Notes under the pieces: model-generated | The model's input: the letters and a program-made list of their open reading frames with translations, nothing else | What the model was told of the DNA's origin: nothing | Databases searched by the model: none | Position numbers and translations under genes: made by a program | Shown: positions 55,065 through 62,921 of the stretch, one piece after another | Numbering within the stretch: position 1 is the stretch's first letter | How the letters are laid out: every line of letters starts with the position of its first letter | Assembly: GCA_965248715.1 (NCBI GenBank) | Contig: CBDFKB010000007.1 | Location: 868,001-932,000, forward strand | Length of the DNA stretch: 64,000 bases | Source of the DNA: CBDFKB01 sp965248715 | Lineage (GTDB): Bacteria > Pseudomonadota > Alphaproteobacteria > Rhizobiales > Rhizobiaceae | Reading direction: 5' to 3'

Positions 55065-55317
55065 CTAGCGCTTGTCACCAAGCGTTGGAATAGCTTGGTC
55101 GCGCTATCTGAGCACCTCCAAAAACCCTTCTTTTGGGTCCTGGGAGCAATTTTTCGTTTCTTCGTTCCTCAAATATTTCAACATATTATCCGGTACTCGA
55201 AACTTCAAAATTACACCCACCCCAACAAAATTGAGAGTTTTTAGAGGTACTCATCTTTTTGTTTATGCGCGTCATTTTTCCCAAAACCGGTACCCACTTT
55301 TGGGTGACACGCACTAG
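55065..55317 (-). repeat. B-type element split by a C-type MITE
   Basis: A reverse B unit runs from CTAG at 55065 to CTAG at 55314. The 249-bp distance minus the 143-bp C element and its 4-bp duplication equals 102 bp, the normal B length. So C inserted into an existing B copy. The IS at 55317 sits on the terminal CTAG. Confidence 0.85.
55110..55252 (+). repeat. C-type MITE, copy 3, inside a B element
   Basis: A 143-bp copy from GAGCACCTCCAAAAACCC to GAGTTTTTAGAGGTACTC, flanked by ATCT at 55106-55109 and 55253-55256. The undisturbed B sequence reads GCTATCTGTTTGTTTATG at this place, so the ATCT duplication is real. Confidence 0.92.
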
Positions 55318-55385
55318 GGTCTGTGGACATTCAGGATTCCCAAAAGCGTTGATTTCTGATTCAAGCTTCCAAAAGGGAGTTTGTA

Positions 55386-55760
55386 ATGGACGAAAAGCGA
55401 TTTGTTTTGAATGACCGGGTCTGGGAACGCCTTGCGCCTTTGCTCCCCGGCAAGGCAACAGACAGTGGCCGGACAGGCGGCGACAACCGGTTGTTTTTGG
55501 AAGCGGTGTTCTGGCGGGTGCGCACGGGGTCTCCCTGGCGCGATCTGCCGACGAAATTTGGCAACTGGAACAGCCAGTTTCGCCGGTTCCGACGATGGGC
55601 CGAGCAGGGTGTTTTCGAGAGTCTTTTCAAAGCCATGAGCAATGACCCAGACCTCGAATACGCCATGATTGATGGCACCATTGTTTCGGTTCACCAAAAG
55701 GCAACCGGCGCAAAAGGGGGACTCAAAATCAGGCCATCGGGCGCTCGCGCGGTGGGTTGA
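55386..55760 (+). CDS. IS427-group transposase, first frame (OrfA)
   Basis: A 124-residue product with the N-terminal DUF4096-like domain: WERLAPLLPGK, FLEAVFWRVRTGSPWRDLP, FGNWNSQFRRFRRWA, and the first catalytic Asp in AMIDGTIVSVH. The run AAAAGGGGG near 55708-55716 is a good slip site: a -1 shift there lets the ribosome go from GAKGG into the second frame (TQNQAIGRSRGGLTTK). After it the OrfA frame yields a short nonsense tail ending at 55760. Confidence 0.9.
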   Translation: MDEKRFVLNDRVWERLAPLLPGKATDSGRTGGDNRLFLEAVFWRVRTGSPWRDLPTKFGNWNSQFRRFRRWAEQGVFESLFKAMSNDPDLEYAMIDGTIVSVHQKATGAKGGLKIRPSGARAVG

Positions 55761-56143
55761 CCACCAAGATCGTGGCGCTGGTGGACGCGCTTGGTAATCT
55801 TGTGCGTTTCATGCTGCTACCGGGACAGGCGCATGACATGAGGGGCGTGGCACCGCTGATCAAGGGCGTGTCATTCGCCGCTTTGCTGGCGGATAAAGCG
55901 TTTGACGCAAACTGGCTTCTGGAGGAGCTGGAAGACCGGGGCGCAACCGCCGTTATCCCGCCCAAATCAAATCGGATTGTGCAGCGAGAATACGATGAAG
56001 AGGCCTATTGTTGGCGGCATTTGGTTGAAAACTACTTCGCCAAGATCAAGGAATTTCGTGGCATCGCAACGCGTTACGATAAAACCGATAACAGCTACGC
56101 TGCCAACTGGAACCTTGTCGCGGCGCTTATCGCATCAAGGTGA
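55757..56143 (+). CDS. IS427-group transposase, second frame (OrfB)
   Basis: A 128-residue frame, probably made only as an OrfA-B fusion, with KIVALVDALGNLVRFML, the second Asp in LLADKAFDANWL and the Glu in HLVENYFAKIKEFRGIATRYDK. It completes the DDE triad of the transposase. The start at 55757 is only where the free frame opens; fused translation from the slip site is more likely. Confidence 0.88.
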   Translation: MTTKIVALVDALGNLVRFMLLPGQAHDMRGVAPLIKGVSFAALLADKAFDANWLLEELEDRGATAVIPPKSNRIVQREYDEEAYCWRHLVENYFAKIKEFRGIATRYDKTDNSYAANWNLVAALIASR

Positions 56144-56157
56144 ATGTCCACAGACCC

Positions 56158-56219
56158 TAATACCAAGGGAACTTAATATTGACCCATTTGACTGCCGCAA
56201 TTTTGTTCGCTGCCAAGCG
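56158..56219 (+). repeat. E-type repeat after the IS
   Basis: TAATACCAAGGGAACTTAAT followed by ATTGACCCATTTGACTGCC and GCAATTTTG. A clean example of the family's left part, directly joined to the D-type repeat at 56220. Confidence 0.7.
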
Positions 56220-56388
56220 CTAGTGGTTCGATTCTAACATTTGCGTCCCGTTGCAACACTTAGGTTTGCAAATCTTGGCAACAAAAGAGCCATTAGCAAG
56301 ATATTGAATCTAGCGGAATTTTTAAATTTGACATTTGACAAACGACGATGCTGCAAATGGGCACCAAATGTCAAATTCATTCCACTAG
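56220..56388 (+). repeat. D-type double-hairpin repeat, copy 2
   Basis: 169 bp like copy 1 at 46537, with a few substitutions (for example AATCTTGGCAAC in place of AATGTTGGAATC), so the first hairpin is less perfect. It ends CCACTAG at 56388, 36 bp beyond the end of the SdhAF4 gene. Confidence 0.87.
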
Positions 56389-56424
56389 GTGTGAACTGGT
56401 TGCCTTGCAATGATCGGTGCGCGG

Positions 56425-56628
56425 TTAAAAATCGACGGCGATACCCTTTTTCTCCCAATCGCCATAGCGGGTCGGATCCGGCCCTTTGCGGCCCTGTAAT
56501 TCCTTCGGCCTTTCGGGCTCGTACTGGCGTTTTTCGCGGCGTGCGCGCGCTTCTTGTAGAGCCCGTTTCGCCGCCGCCGGCAGCTTTCGACAATCTGTCT
56601 TGTTCTTCTGTGTACAGTCAGCGGTCAT
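56425..56628 (-). CDS. succinate dehydrogenase assembly factor 4 (DUF1674)
   Basis: A 67-residue protein ending GPDPTRYGDWEKKGIAVDF, the diagnostic C-terminus of DUF1674/SdhAF4, which helps FAD insertion or protects flavinated SdhA. The N-terminal half is charged and helical (LPAAAKRALQEARARREK). ATG 56628 is chosen because the family starts shortly before this helix; the frame is open upstream. Divergent from rsmB, an arrangement typical of Rhizobiales. Confidence 0.88.
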   Translation of the reverse strand: MTADCTQKNKTDCRKLPAAAKRALQEARARREKRQYEPERPKELQGRKGPDPTRYGDWEKKGIAVDF

Positions 56629-56718
56629 GCTGGTTCCAAAATGCGGTTTTCTTGTCACCAAGATATAGGGTATTGGAGGCCGCCGATCCATACCGTGCGA
56701 ACCTTGGGAGCAAAGCAA

Positions 56719-58101
56719 TTGGTTAATGACGATAAGGGCGCGGGTAGTACTGCCAAGGGCGGTTATCGGCCCTCGGGCCGCGACCGGGCCGGTCTTGCCG
56801 CGCGCCAGGTTGCAGCAACCATCCTGGAAAATGTGTTGCATGAAAAACGCAATTTCGATGGCGTGGTTGACGACCGGTATGGATTTGCCAACTACCGCGC
56901 CCTGATTGCCAAGGATCGGGCGCTGGCGCGCATGATCGCCGCCACCGTGTTGCGCCGGCTGGGCCAGGTTGATGACGCGATAGACCGGGTTTCGCACACG
57001 CCATTGCCGGCCAAAGCAGCAAAAGTGCGTCACATTTTGCGCGCCGCGATCGGCCAAATCCTGTTCATGGAGGTGCCGGACAGCGCTGCGGTTAATTTAG
57101 CCGTTACCGCGATCAGCGAAGATCGCAAAGCGCGCCACTACAAGGGGTTTGCCAATGCGGTATTGCGCAGGATTGCTCGCGAAAAGGCGGAAATTCTTGC
57201 CGCCCAAACCCCTTGGCGGCTTAACATGCCGGACTGGCTGCATGATGAATTGATGGCGGCCTACGGTGCGGAAATGACCGAGGAAATCGGCGCGATGCAC
57301 CTGTTGCCACCAAGTTTGGATTTCACAGTAAAATCCGATCCGGAAAAATGGGCCGGGTTGCTGGATGCCGCAGTGTTGGCGAACGGTACCCTGCGCCGGG
57401 TTCAACCGGCCCGCATATCCGCCTTGCCCGGTTACCAGGACGGCGAGTGGTGGGTCCAGGACGCCGCCGCCACTTTGCCGGTGCGCCTTATTGGTGATGT
57501 GACCGGCGCAAAAGTGCTCGATTTATGCGCGGCGCCAGGCGGCAAGACCGCCCAATTGGTCACCGCCGGTGCGTCGGTGACCGCGGTGGAAATCTCCGAG
57601 CACCGGGCGACCAGATTACGCGAAAACCTGACCCGGTTGCGGCTCGACGCGGAATTGATCCGCGCCGACCTATTTGCCTGGGACGATCGCCGGCTGTTTG
57701 ATGCGGTGTTGCTGGATGCCCCATGCTCGTCGACCGGAACCATCCGCCGTCACCCGGATATCGCCCGCACCAAGAACCTCGATGAGGTTGCCACCCTTGC
57801 CGGTCTGCAATTGAGGATGTTGCGTAAAGCGGCACAGTTCGTGCGACCTGGCGGTATGCTGGTGTTTGCCAATTGCTCGATCTTGCCCCGCGAAGGCGAG
57901 GATATTTGCCAAATATTCGTTGGCGAACAAGGTCGGCTGCGGTCAGATCCGGTGTTGAAATCAGAATTTTCCTTCGCACCAGAATTGATCACGCCCGATG
58001 GGTATTTGCGCACTTTGCCCAACATGATGGCGCGCGAGCCAGCGCAATCGGGCGGTCTCGACGGGTTTTTCGCCGCCCGGTTTATTGCCTTAGGGCGTTG
58101 A
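56719..58101 (+). CDS. rsmB: 16S rRNA (cytosine-C5)-methyltransferase RsmB
   Basis: A protein of about 460 residues that methylates C967 of 16S rRNA. The N-terminal NusB-like domain (about 20-150; ILRAAIGQILFMEVP) is followed by the methyltransferase domain with VLDLCAAPGGKTAQL, the catalytic Cys in LLDAPCSSTGTIRRHPDI and FANCSILPREGED. The start is uncertain. TTG 56719 has GGGAG eight bases before it and begins just before the conserved part; GTG 56695 and ATG 56641 are alternatives. The next gene follows after 73 bp. Confidence 0.92.
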   Translation: MVNDDKGAGSTAKGGYRPSGRDRAGLAARQVAATILENVLHEKRNFDGVVDDRYGFANYRALIAKDRALARMIAATVLRRLGQVDDAIDRVSHTPLPAKAAKVRHILRAAIGQILFMEVPDSAAVNLAVTAISEDRKARHYKGFANAVLRRIAREKAEILAAQTPWRLNMPDWLHDELMAAYGAEMTEEIGAMHLLPPSLDFTVKSDPEKWAGLLDAAVLANGTLRRVQPARISALPGYQDGEWWVQDAAATLPVRLIGDVTGAKVLDLCAAPGGKTAQLVTAGASVTAVEISEHRATRLRENLTRLRLDAELIRADLFAWDDRRLFDAVLLDAPCSSTGTIRRHPDIARTKNLDEVATLAGLQLRMLRKAAQFVRPGGMLVFANCSILPREGEDICQIFVGEQGRLRSDPVLKSEFSFAPELITPDGYLRTLPNMMAREPAQSGGLDGFFAARFIALGR

Positions 58102-58174
58102 CTCTGCGCAAATGCCCAGCATTGATTGCGTGCCGCATCCCGGACCCACAAAAAGATCAACCGGGCTTTGCTCA

Positions 58175-59905
58175 ATGAAACCGGAACCGGTCATGGCAAT
58201 CACGGAACAGATCAGGCTCATATCGGTTCTCACTGCTGAAACCGCGCGCCGGATGCGCGGGATCAATCGCCTGTTTTCCGATTGGCGGCAGCGCTTCATT
58301 AGCAAGGTGCCGGAGCGGGTGGCGATGGCGCCGCAGGATTTGTGGACCGCTGATCCGGTGGTAGCCCGCGAAATATATTCCGGTGAGTTCAATCTGGCCT
58401 CAAAAACCGTGTTTACTGGCGCGCAAAACCCGTTCACCGTTGTCCCGCCGAGCGAATATTGGTCACGGGAATTGCATGAATTTCGTTGGCTGCGCCACCT
58501 TGATGCGGCCAATAATGGCATTTCCGGTTCCAATGCCAAAGCGTTGGTCGAGGAATGGATCATCACCTGCGGCCGCCATAACACGGGCATTGCATGGCGC
58601 GCGGAAATAGCCGCGGTCAGGCTGATTTCCTGGTTGTGCCATTGCCCGGCGATCCTGGTCGACGCGGATCGCGAATTCCACACGGTTTTTCTAAAATCGA
58701 TTGGCCGCCATGTCAGCTATCTGCGTGCCGCCCAGTCGAACGTCACCGATGGAATGCCGCGCCTGCTGGTTCACATCGCTTTGGCCCAGGCGGCATTGTG
58801 CGTGGTCGGCTTGGCGGCGCTCAATCGAACCGCGCACCAGGCACTCGACCGGGAGCTGGAACGGCAAGTCTTTGATGATGGGGTTCATTGCCAGCGCAAT
58901 CCGGAGGATTTGGCAAAATTGCTTGCCGAACTGATGCCGCTACGACAATCGCATTTGAGTGCCGGTCGGCAGCCGTCAGCGGTTTTGATCGGCACCATTG
59001 ACCGGGTATTTCCAGCAATCCGTTTCTTTAGACACGGCGATGGCAGTCTGGCGCTGTTTAACGGCTGTTCGGTGACCCGGCGCGATCTGGTTTCAACCGT
59101 GATGCGATACGACGAAGCGCTGGGCGAGCCGGCCAGTGCCGCCGTGCATGGCGGCTTTCAACGTATCGATCAAGGGGGTTCGGTTTTGTTGATGGACGTC
59201 GGTCGCCCGGTCGCCGGGCAATTGTCGGATAAAGCACACGCCGGGTGCCTGTCGTTCGAATTTTCCAGGCCCGATGCCAGGCTGGTGATCAATTGCGGTC
59301 AGCAGGAATATCCCTCCACCGAGATCCGCAACCTTGCCCGCTCGACTGCGGCACACTCTACCGCCTGCGTCAACGATACATCATCAAGTCGATTTCAGGC
59401 GCCAAGTGCGTTCGCGCGCTATCTTGGTGCCCAGATCGTCTCAGGGGTTAGCAAGGTTTCGTGCCGGCGTAGCCAGGACGACAATCGCACCATGATCGAA
59501 GCGGTTCACAACGGATATGAGGCGCCGTTTGGCCTGCGTCACCGGCGAACCATCGAAATGGCGGATGATGGCACAATCTTGGAGGGCCTAGACCATCTGA
59601 CCTATTTATACCCAAAGCCGGGGCGCAGTGACCAAGTGTGCATTCGTTTTCACCTGCACCCGGATGTCAAGGCGGTGAAAGCTGGCGGCGTCATATTGGC
59701 GACCATGCGCAATAGCGAAGTCTGGAAATTTAGCTGCACCCAAGTAGAGCCGCAAATCGAGGACAGTATCTTTTTTGCCTGCTCAAGCGGTATGCGGCTG
59801 ACCCAGCAAATTACTTTATCCTACACCGCCAGTGATGCTGGCGAAATCAGTTGGCGGTTTGCTCTACATTCCGCCGAATCATCGGCTAATACCAAAGTAA
59901 CTTGA
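58175..59905 (+). CDS. heparinase II/III family protein
   Basis: A protein of about 576 residues with the alpha-toroid and beta-sheet domains of the heparinase II/III family: LHEFRWLRHLDAANN, SGSNAKALVEEWI, RAEIAAVRLISWL, then FQRIDQGGSVLLMDVGRP in the second domain. These proteins degrade acidic polysaccharides, but the rhizobial form beside rsmB has no known substrate. No signal peptide is visible. Start ATG 58175 is chosen; others are at 58112 and 58193. The last codons (NTKVT and the stop) come from an E-type repeat, so the original C-terminus may be lost. The purH usually found next in this order is absent. Confidence 0.83.
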   Translation: MKPEPVMAITEQIRLISVLTAETARRMRGINRLFSDWRQRFISKVPERVAMAPQDLWTADPVVAREIYSGEFNLASKTVFTGAQNPFTVVPPSEYWSRELHEFRWLRHLDAANNGISGSNAKALVEEWIITCGRHNTGIAWRAEIAAVRLISWLCHCPAILVDADREFHTVFLKSIGRHVSYLRAAQSNVTDGMPRLLVHIALAQAALCVVGLAALNRTAHQALDRELERQVFDDGVHCQRNPEDLAKLLAELMPLRQSHLSAGRQPSAVLIGTIDRVFPAIRFFRHGDGSLALFNGCSVTRRDLVSTVMRYDEALGEPASAAVHGGFQRIDQGGSVLLMDVGRPVAGQLSDKAHAGCLSFEFSRPDARLVINCGQQEYPSTEIRNLARSTAAHSTACVNDTSSSRFQAPSAFARYLGAQIVSGVSKVSCRRSQDDNRTMIEAVHNGYEAPFGLRHRRTIEMADDGTILEGLDHLTYLYPKPGRSDQVCIRFHLHPDVKAVKAGGVILATMRNSEVWKFSCTQVEPQIEDSIFFACSSGMRLTQQITLSYTASDAGEISWRFALHSAESSANTKVT

Positions 59906-59945
59906 TATTGACTTTATTGACCACGACAATTTTGTCTTCTGACAG
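59887..59945 (+). repeat. E-type repeat overlapping the heparinase stop
   Basis: TAATACCAAAGTAACTTGAT followed by ATTGACTTTATTGACC and ACGACAATTTTGTCTTCTG. The heparinase stop codon TGA at 59903-59905 lies inside it. Confidence 0.7.
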
Positions 59946-60240
59946 AAAACCGCTCTGTGCGGATTGCGTGCCGGGTTGCCAACCCAATACAAGGGTGACC
60001 CAACAAGGTCTAAGGGCAAAATTGTGTGGCCATATTACTTTGCAATATCAACGTATGATACCAAACCCAGTGATCTTTGGTCTACCGCTATTTGGCGTTC
60101 TTGCTCACGGCAATTCTTCGCTTCGCTCAGGCCGCGCGGGCGCGGCGCATAAGCGCCGGTTCGCTCTTCGCGAACTATTTCCAGTCAATAGGTGAAAAGC
60201 AAATGCGGCTGGTATTAGAACTTTTCCAGGTGAGGCAAAT
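59946..60240. other. non-coding region after the heparinase gene
   Basis: No gene is supported. The stretch holds a GC-rich palindromic part near 60130-60165 (GCCGCGCGGGCGCGGCGC and GCGCCGG) and ends in the left remnant of an E repeat (GGTGAGGCAAAT), into which the C element at 60241 is inserted. Confidence 0.4.
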
Positions 60241-60383
60241 GAGCACCTGCCAAAAACCCTTCTTTTGGGTCCTGGGAGCAATTTTCGTTTCTGCGTTCCT
60301 CAAATATTTCAACATATTATCCGGTACTCGAAACTTCAAAATCACACCCAACCCAACAAAATCAAGGGTTTTTAGAGGTACTC
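60241..60383 (+). repeat. C-type MITE, copy 4, inside an E repeat
   Basis: A 143-bp copy from GAGCACCTGCCAAAAACCC to GGGTTTTTAGAGGTACTC with AAAT at 60237-60240 and 60384-60387. Joining the flanks gives AAATATCAACTTCTCTTGG, the reverse strand of an E repeat, so this copy also landed in an older repeat. Confidence 0.92.
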
Positions 60384-60645
60384 AAATATCAACTTCTCTT
60401 GGTATAAGTGGCGCAAAACATTGGAATATTAGCCACGGTTGGTATTAAGACCGCCGTGGAAAAAGCGCGGCGGTCGATCTGGATACCCTATTGATGAATT
60501 CTCGAAAACCTGAAAGGATCGCTGGTTTTGCGCCAAAACCTTCGCAATCAATCTTGGGCCTAGCAACAGATATGGCCCGGGATTGCTTGCTTGACCTTGT
60601 CACATAATCGCTCGGCCACAATGGTTCGATTTAAGCAGATACGCT
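60384..60645. other. non-coding region before the transaldolase gene end
   Basis: It starts with the right half of the E repeat (ATATCAACTTCTCTTGGTATA to about 60407), followed by a second TTGGTATTA at 60439. GCCGCG-rich short palindrome CCGCCGTGGAAAAAGCGCGGCGG near 60451 could act as a terminator. The rest shows no gene. Confidence 0.4.
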
Positions 60646-61359
60646 CTAAATCGCATATCCGGCGGCGGTAGCATCGGCAAGAAACATCTGTACGGTTTCA
60701 AGCGAGAATTGGTCCAGGTCCTTGCCTACATTCGCCAGCTTGGCCAGGATATCAGGGGTTGCGGTGATGATGTGGCATCCGCAATTGTCGGCCTGAAACA
60801 CGTTCAAAAGTTCGCGCGGGCTCGCCCACAGAATTTCCTGGCCCGGACGCTCAGCCACCATCGCTACCGCGTCACGCATCATCGGTTCGGGGTCGATGCC
60901 AGTGTCCGCAACCCGGCCGGCGAAAATCGAGATGATCGCGTCCACCCCAGCCGCCAGGCTGGCGGACACCTCTTCGCTTTGGCCAAGGGTGAATATGGCC
61001 GTCACGTTGAGGCGGATGCCGTCACCGGAAAGCTGTTCGATCAGGCCGCAAGTTGAAACTCCCTTCGAGTTGGTCACCGGGATTTTCACATAGGTGTTGC
61101 CGCCCCACCCGTGGATGATCCGCGCCTCGCGTTCCATATCTGCGATTTCGTCGGAAAACACCTCGAAGGAAATCGGCTTGTCGGGCATAGCTGCAATCGC
61201 CGCACGGGCAAACCCGGAATAATCCGTCACCCCGGCACGGCGCATCAAGGTCGGATTGGTGGTGAAGCCGGCAATCTTGTTGTCGCCATATGCCGCCTTC
61301 ATCGCCGCCAGGTCGGCACCATCTTGGTAAAGCTTTATCTTCAAACTACCGGCATCCAT
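60646..61359 (-). CDS. transaldolase family protein (TalC/fructose-6-phosphate aldolase-like)
   Basis: A 237-residue class I aldolase. Conserved parts: KIKLYQDGADLAAM, GFTTNPTLMRRAGVTDY, the Schiff-base Lys in NTYVKIPVTNSKG, LNVTAIFTLGQ, and ISIFAGRVADTGID. Small transaldolases move a dihydroxyacetone unit between sugar phosphates and may make sedoheptulose 7-phosphate, the first substrate of the heptose genes beside it. GGAG stands before ATG 61359. It is the last gene of the leftward cluster, separated from gmhB by 333 bp with repeat sequence. Confidence 0.88.
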   Translation of the reverse strand: MDAGSLKIKLYQDGADLAAMKAAYGDNKIAGFTTNPTLMRRAGVTDYSGFARAAIAAMPDKPISFEVFSDEIADMEREARIIHGWGGNTYVKIPVTNSKGVSTCGLIEQLSGDGIRLNVTAIFTLGQSEEVSASLAAGVDAIISIFAGRVADTGIDPEPMMRDAVAMVAERPGQEILWASPRELLNVFQADNCGCHIITATPDILAKLANVGKDLDQFSLETVQMFLADATAAGYAI

Positions 61360-61692
61360 TTATTTACTCCTTCATGGCGCCCAAAGCAGGCTACAATTTC
61401 TTCGAGACCCAGCCGCGCTCTTGGCTTTTGTTATGGCCCATTTCCTTGCCCTTTTGATATTCGAATCAAAAGAAGAATATTTATAGACTGCCGGAATCCG
61501 CCAAACAGGCCGATTTGCCTCATCTATCGAAGTACCAGTACTTTGATATTGCTGAGTAAAGTGGCCACCCGAATTTACCCTGTGACTTTGCTGGAGCCCG
61601 CTTGCGGTGGGTCGACACCATCGCGCGAGTTTCGCCCCGTCAGAAGACAAAATCGTCGTGCTCCAGTAGGTCTATATCCAGTTCCTTTGCTA
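61360..61692. other. spacer with an E-type repeat between gmhB-like gene and transaldolase
   Basis: The part 61577-61695 is a long E-type copy on the minus strand (TAATAGCAAAGGAACTGGA, GACAAAATCGTCG mirrored, then GACCCACCGCAAGCGGG). The remaining 61375-61570 shows no gene; TTTTGATATTCGAATCAAAA near 61455 is a small palindrome. Confidence 0.5.
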
Positions 61693-62289
61693 TTAGTGAA
61701 TTTGATCGAGCGACGCAAGAACCAAAGCCACTGCATCGAGAAGCGAACTACAAACTGTAAATTCGGGACCGCTGAAAGTATTTCCTCCAGGCCTTGCGAT
61801 GGAAATCGTCGACACACCGGCGGCTTTTCCACTCAGCATGTCGCTTGGCCGATCACCGATCATCCAGCTATTCGAAAGATCAATCTCATGTCTTTGCGCC
61901 AAGTCCAAAATCATGTGCGGCGACGGTTTGTAGCAAGGGCACGGCGTGCCATATCCGTCCCGCACAGCTTGAGGATGGCAATAGCAATAGTAGCTTTCGG
62001 CGATCGGCACACCGAGCGCGGCAATTTTTCGATCGAACGCGGCGCGCACCGATTGCAGATCGTCAAGCATGCATTTTGCTTTGGCATGATCCGGCTGATT
62101 GGTTACCACAAAAAGTGTAAAACCAGCACTGGCCAAGCTTTTTAGCGCTGCGCCGACTTCGCCGAACAGGCGCAATTGGTCCGGCCTATGAGGCGGACCA
62201 TATTCACCAAATCGCTGATGATAGACCAGCTCATTGAGCGTCCCGTCCCGGTCGAGGAATACGCCTGGCCGCATTTTGTTTACCGGCAC
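61693..62289 (-). CDS. gmhB: D-glycero-D-manno-heptose-bisphosphate phosphatase (GmhB-like HAD)
   Basis: A 198-residue HAD phosphatase. GVFLDRDGTLNELVYH holds the nucleophile and acid Asp pair, VVTNQPDHAK is motif II, CYCHPQAVRDGYGTPCPC carries the structural zinc ligands of GmhB, followed by KPSPHMI and the end motif MIGDRPSDM. It removes the C7 phosphate of heptose 1,7-bisphosphate. Start GTG 62289; the SIS gene stop is one base away. The TAA stop belongs to the E repeat downstream. Confidence 0.9.
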   Translation of the reverse strand: MPVNKMRPGVFLDRDGTLNELVYHQRFGEYGPPHRPDQLRLFGEVGAALKSLASAGFTLFVVTNQPDHAKAKCMLDDLQSVRAAFDRKIAALGVPIAESYYCYCHPQAVRDGYGTPCPCYKPSPHMILDLAQRHEIDLSNSWMIGDRPSDMLSGKAAGVSTISIARPGGNTFSGPEFTVCSSLLDAVALVLASLDQIH

Positions 62290-62290
62290 A

Positions 62291-62896
62291 TCAACCTGCG
62301 ACGGTTTCCCATTTCATTTCCCCGGTCAACAATAGCGGATGAGAAATCATCAGGTGCCAAATCATGACTTGAAACGATTCCGTATGGGGCGTCACAGTCG
62401 AAGAATTGACCGGTGGCACGACCACGCAGGCATCAGCCACCACTGCCGTATAGCCGCCATCGCGCCCAATAATACCGATTACCTTTGCACCTACCTCTTT
62501 GGCATGAATTAGTGCCTGAACCAGGTTGACGCTCACGTTCTTTTCCCGATTTCCGCCGCCGACGGAAAACACGAACACGCAATCATTGGGACCAAGCCGG
62601 CTGACCTTGAGCCAGTTAGCATAACTGGTATCCCAACCATCATCATTCACCCGCGCGGTCAATTCCGATACATTGTCGGACACCGAATAAGATTCGATAC
62701 CGGCGAGTTTGCGGAAATCACAGACAGCGTGATTGGCGTTTCCCGCTCCGCCGCCGACACCGACGAAAAACAACCTGCCGTGACGTTTGCGCACTTCTAA
62801 CAAGATCGCGATCATATCTTCAATCGCTTGCTGATCAATCTGCTCGGATATGGCGGCCAAATCCTGGAAATACTGGCGCGTGTGTTCAGAAGCCAT
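62291..62896 (-). CDS. gmhA: SIS-domain sugar phosphate isomerase (GmhA-like)
   Basis: A 201-residue SIS protein: FFVGVGGGAGNANHAVCDFRK, then VFVFSVGGGNREKNVSVNL and VIGIIGRDGG. The layout fits sedoheptulose-7-phosphate isomerase, which makes D-glycero-D-manno-heptose 7-phosphate. The first loop has GGGAGNANHAV where GmhA usually has GNGGSAADAQH, so it is a divergent form and some active-site residues may differ. ATG 62896. It lies between gmhB and the nucleotidyltransferase gene in one strand run. Confidence 0.85.
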   Translation of the reverse strand: MASEHTRQYFQDLAAISEQIDQQAIEDMIAILLEVRKRHGRLFFVGVGGGAGNANHAVCDFRKLAGIESYSVSDNVSELTARVNDDGWDTSYANWLKVSRLGPNDCVFVFSVGGGNREKNVSVNLVQALIHAKEVGAKVIGIIGRDGGYTAVVADACVVVPPVNSSTVTPHTESFQVMIWHLMISHPLLLTGEMKWETVAG

Positions 62897-62921
62897 GCAA
62901 ACTCTCTTTCAATTTGTTGGG

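Larger units (their letters stand above)
55317..56157 (+). mobile_element. IS5 family (IS427 group) insertion sequence, 841 bp
   Basis: Perfect 17-bp terminal inverted repeats GGGTCTGTGGACATTCA lie at 55317-55333 and, inverted, at 56141-56157. TA is found directly outside both ends (55315-55316 and 56158-56159), as expected of the TA-duplicating IS427 group. The two overlapping frames inside encode one DDE transposase through frameshifting. It looks complete and recent. Confidence 0.92.

Noticed and set aside
55072..55317. 81-codon open frame across repeats
   Set aside because: It is entirely composed of B and C repeat sequence and has no ribosome site.
61111..62145. 344-codon plus-strand frame
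   Set aside because: It runs antisense to the transaldolase and gmhB-like genes, which have clear family motifs; its own sequence shows none.
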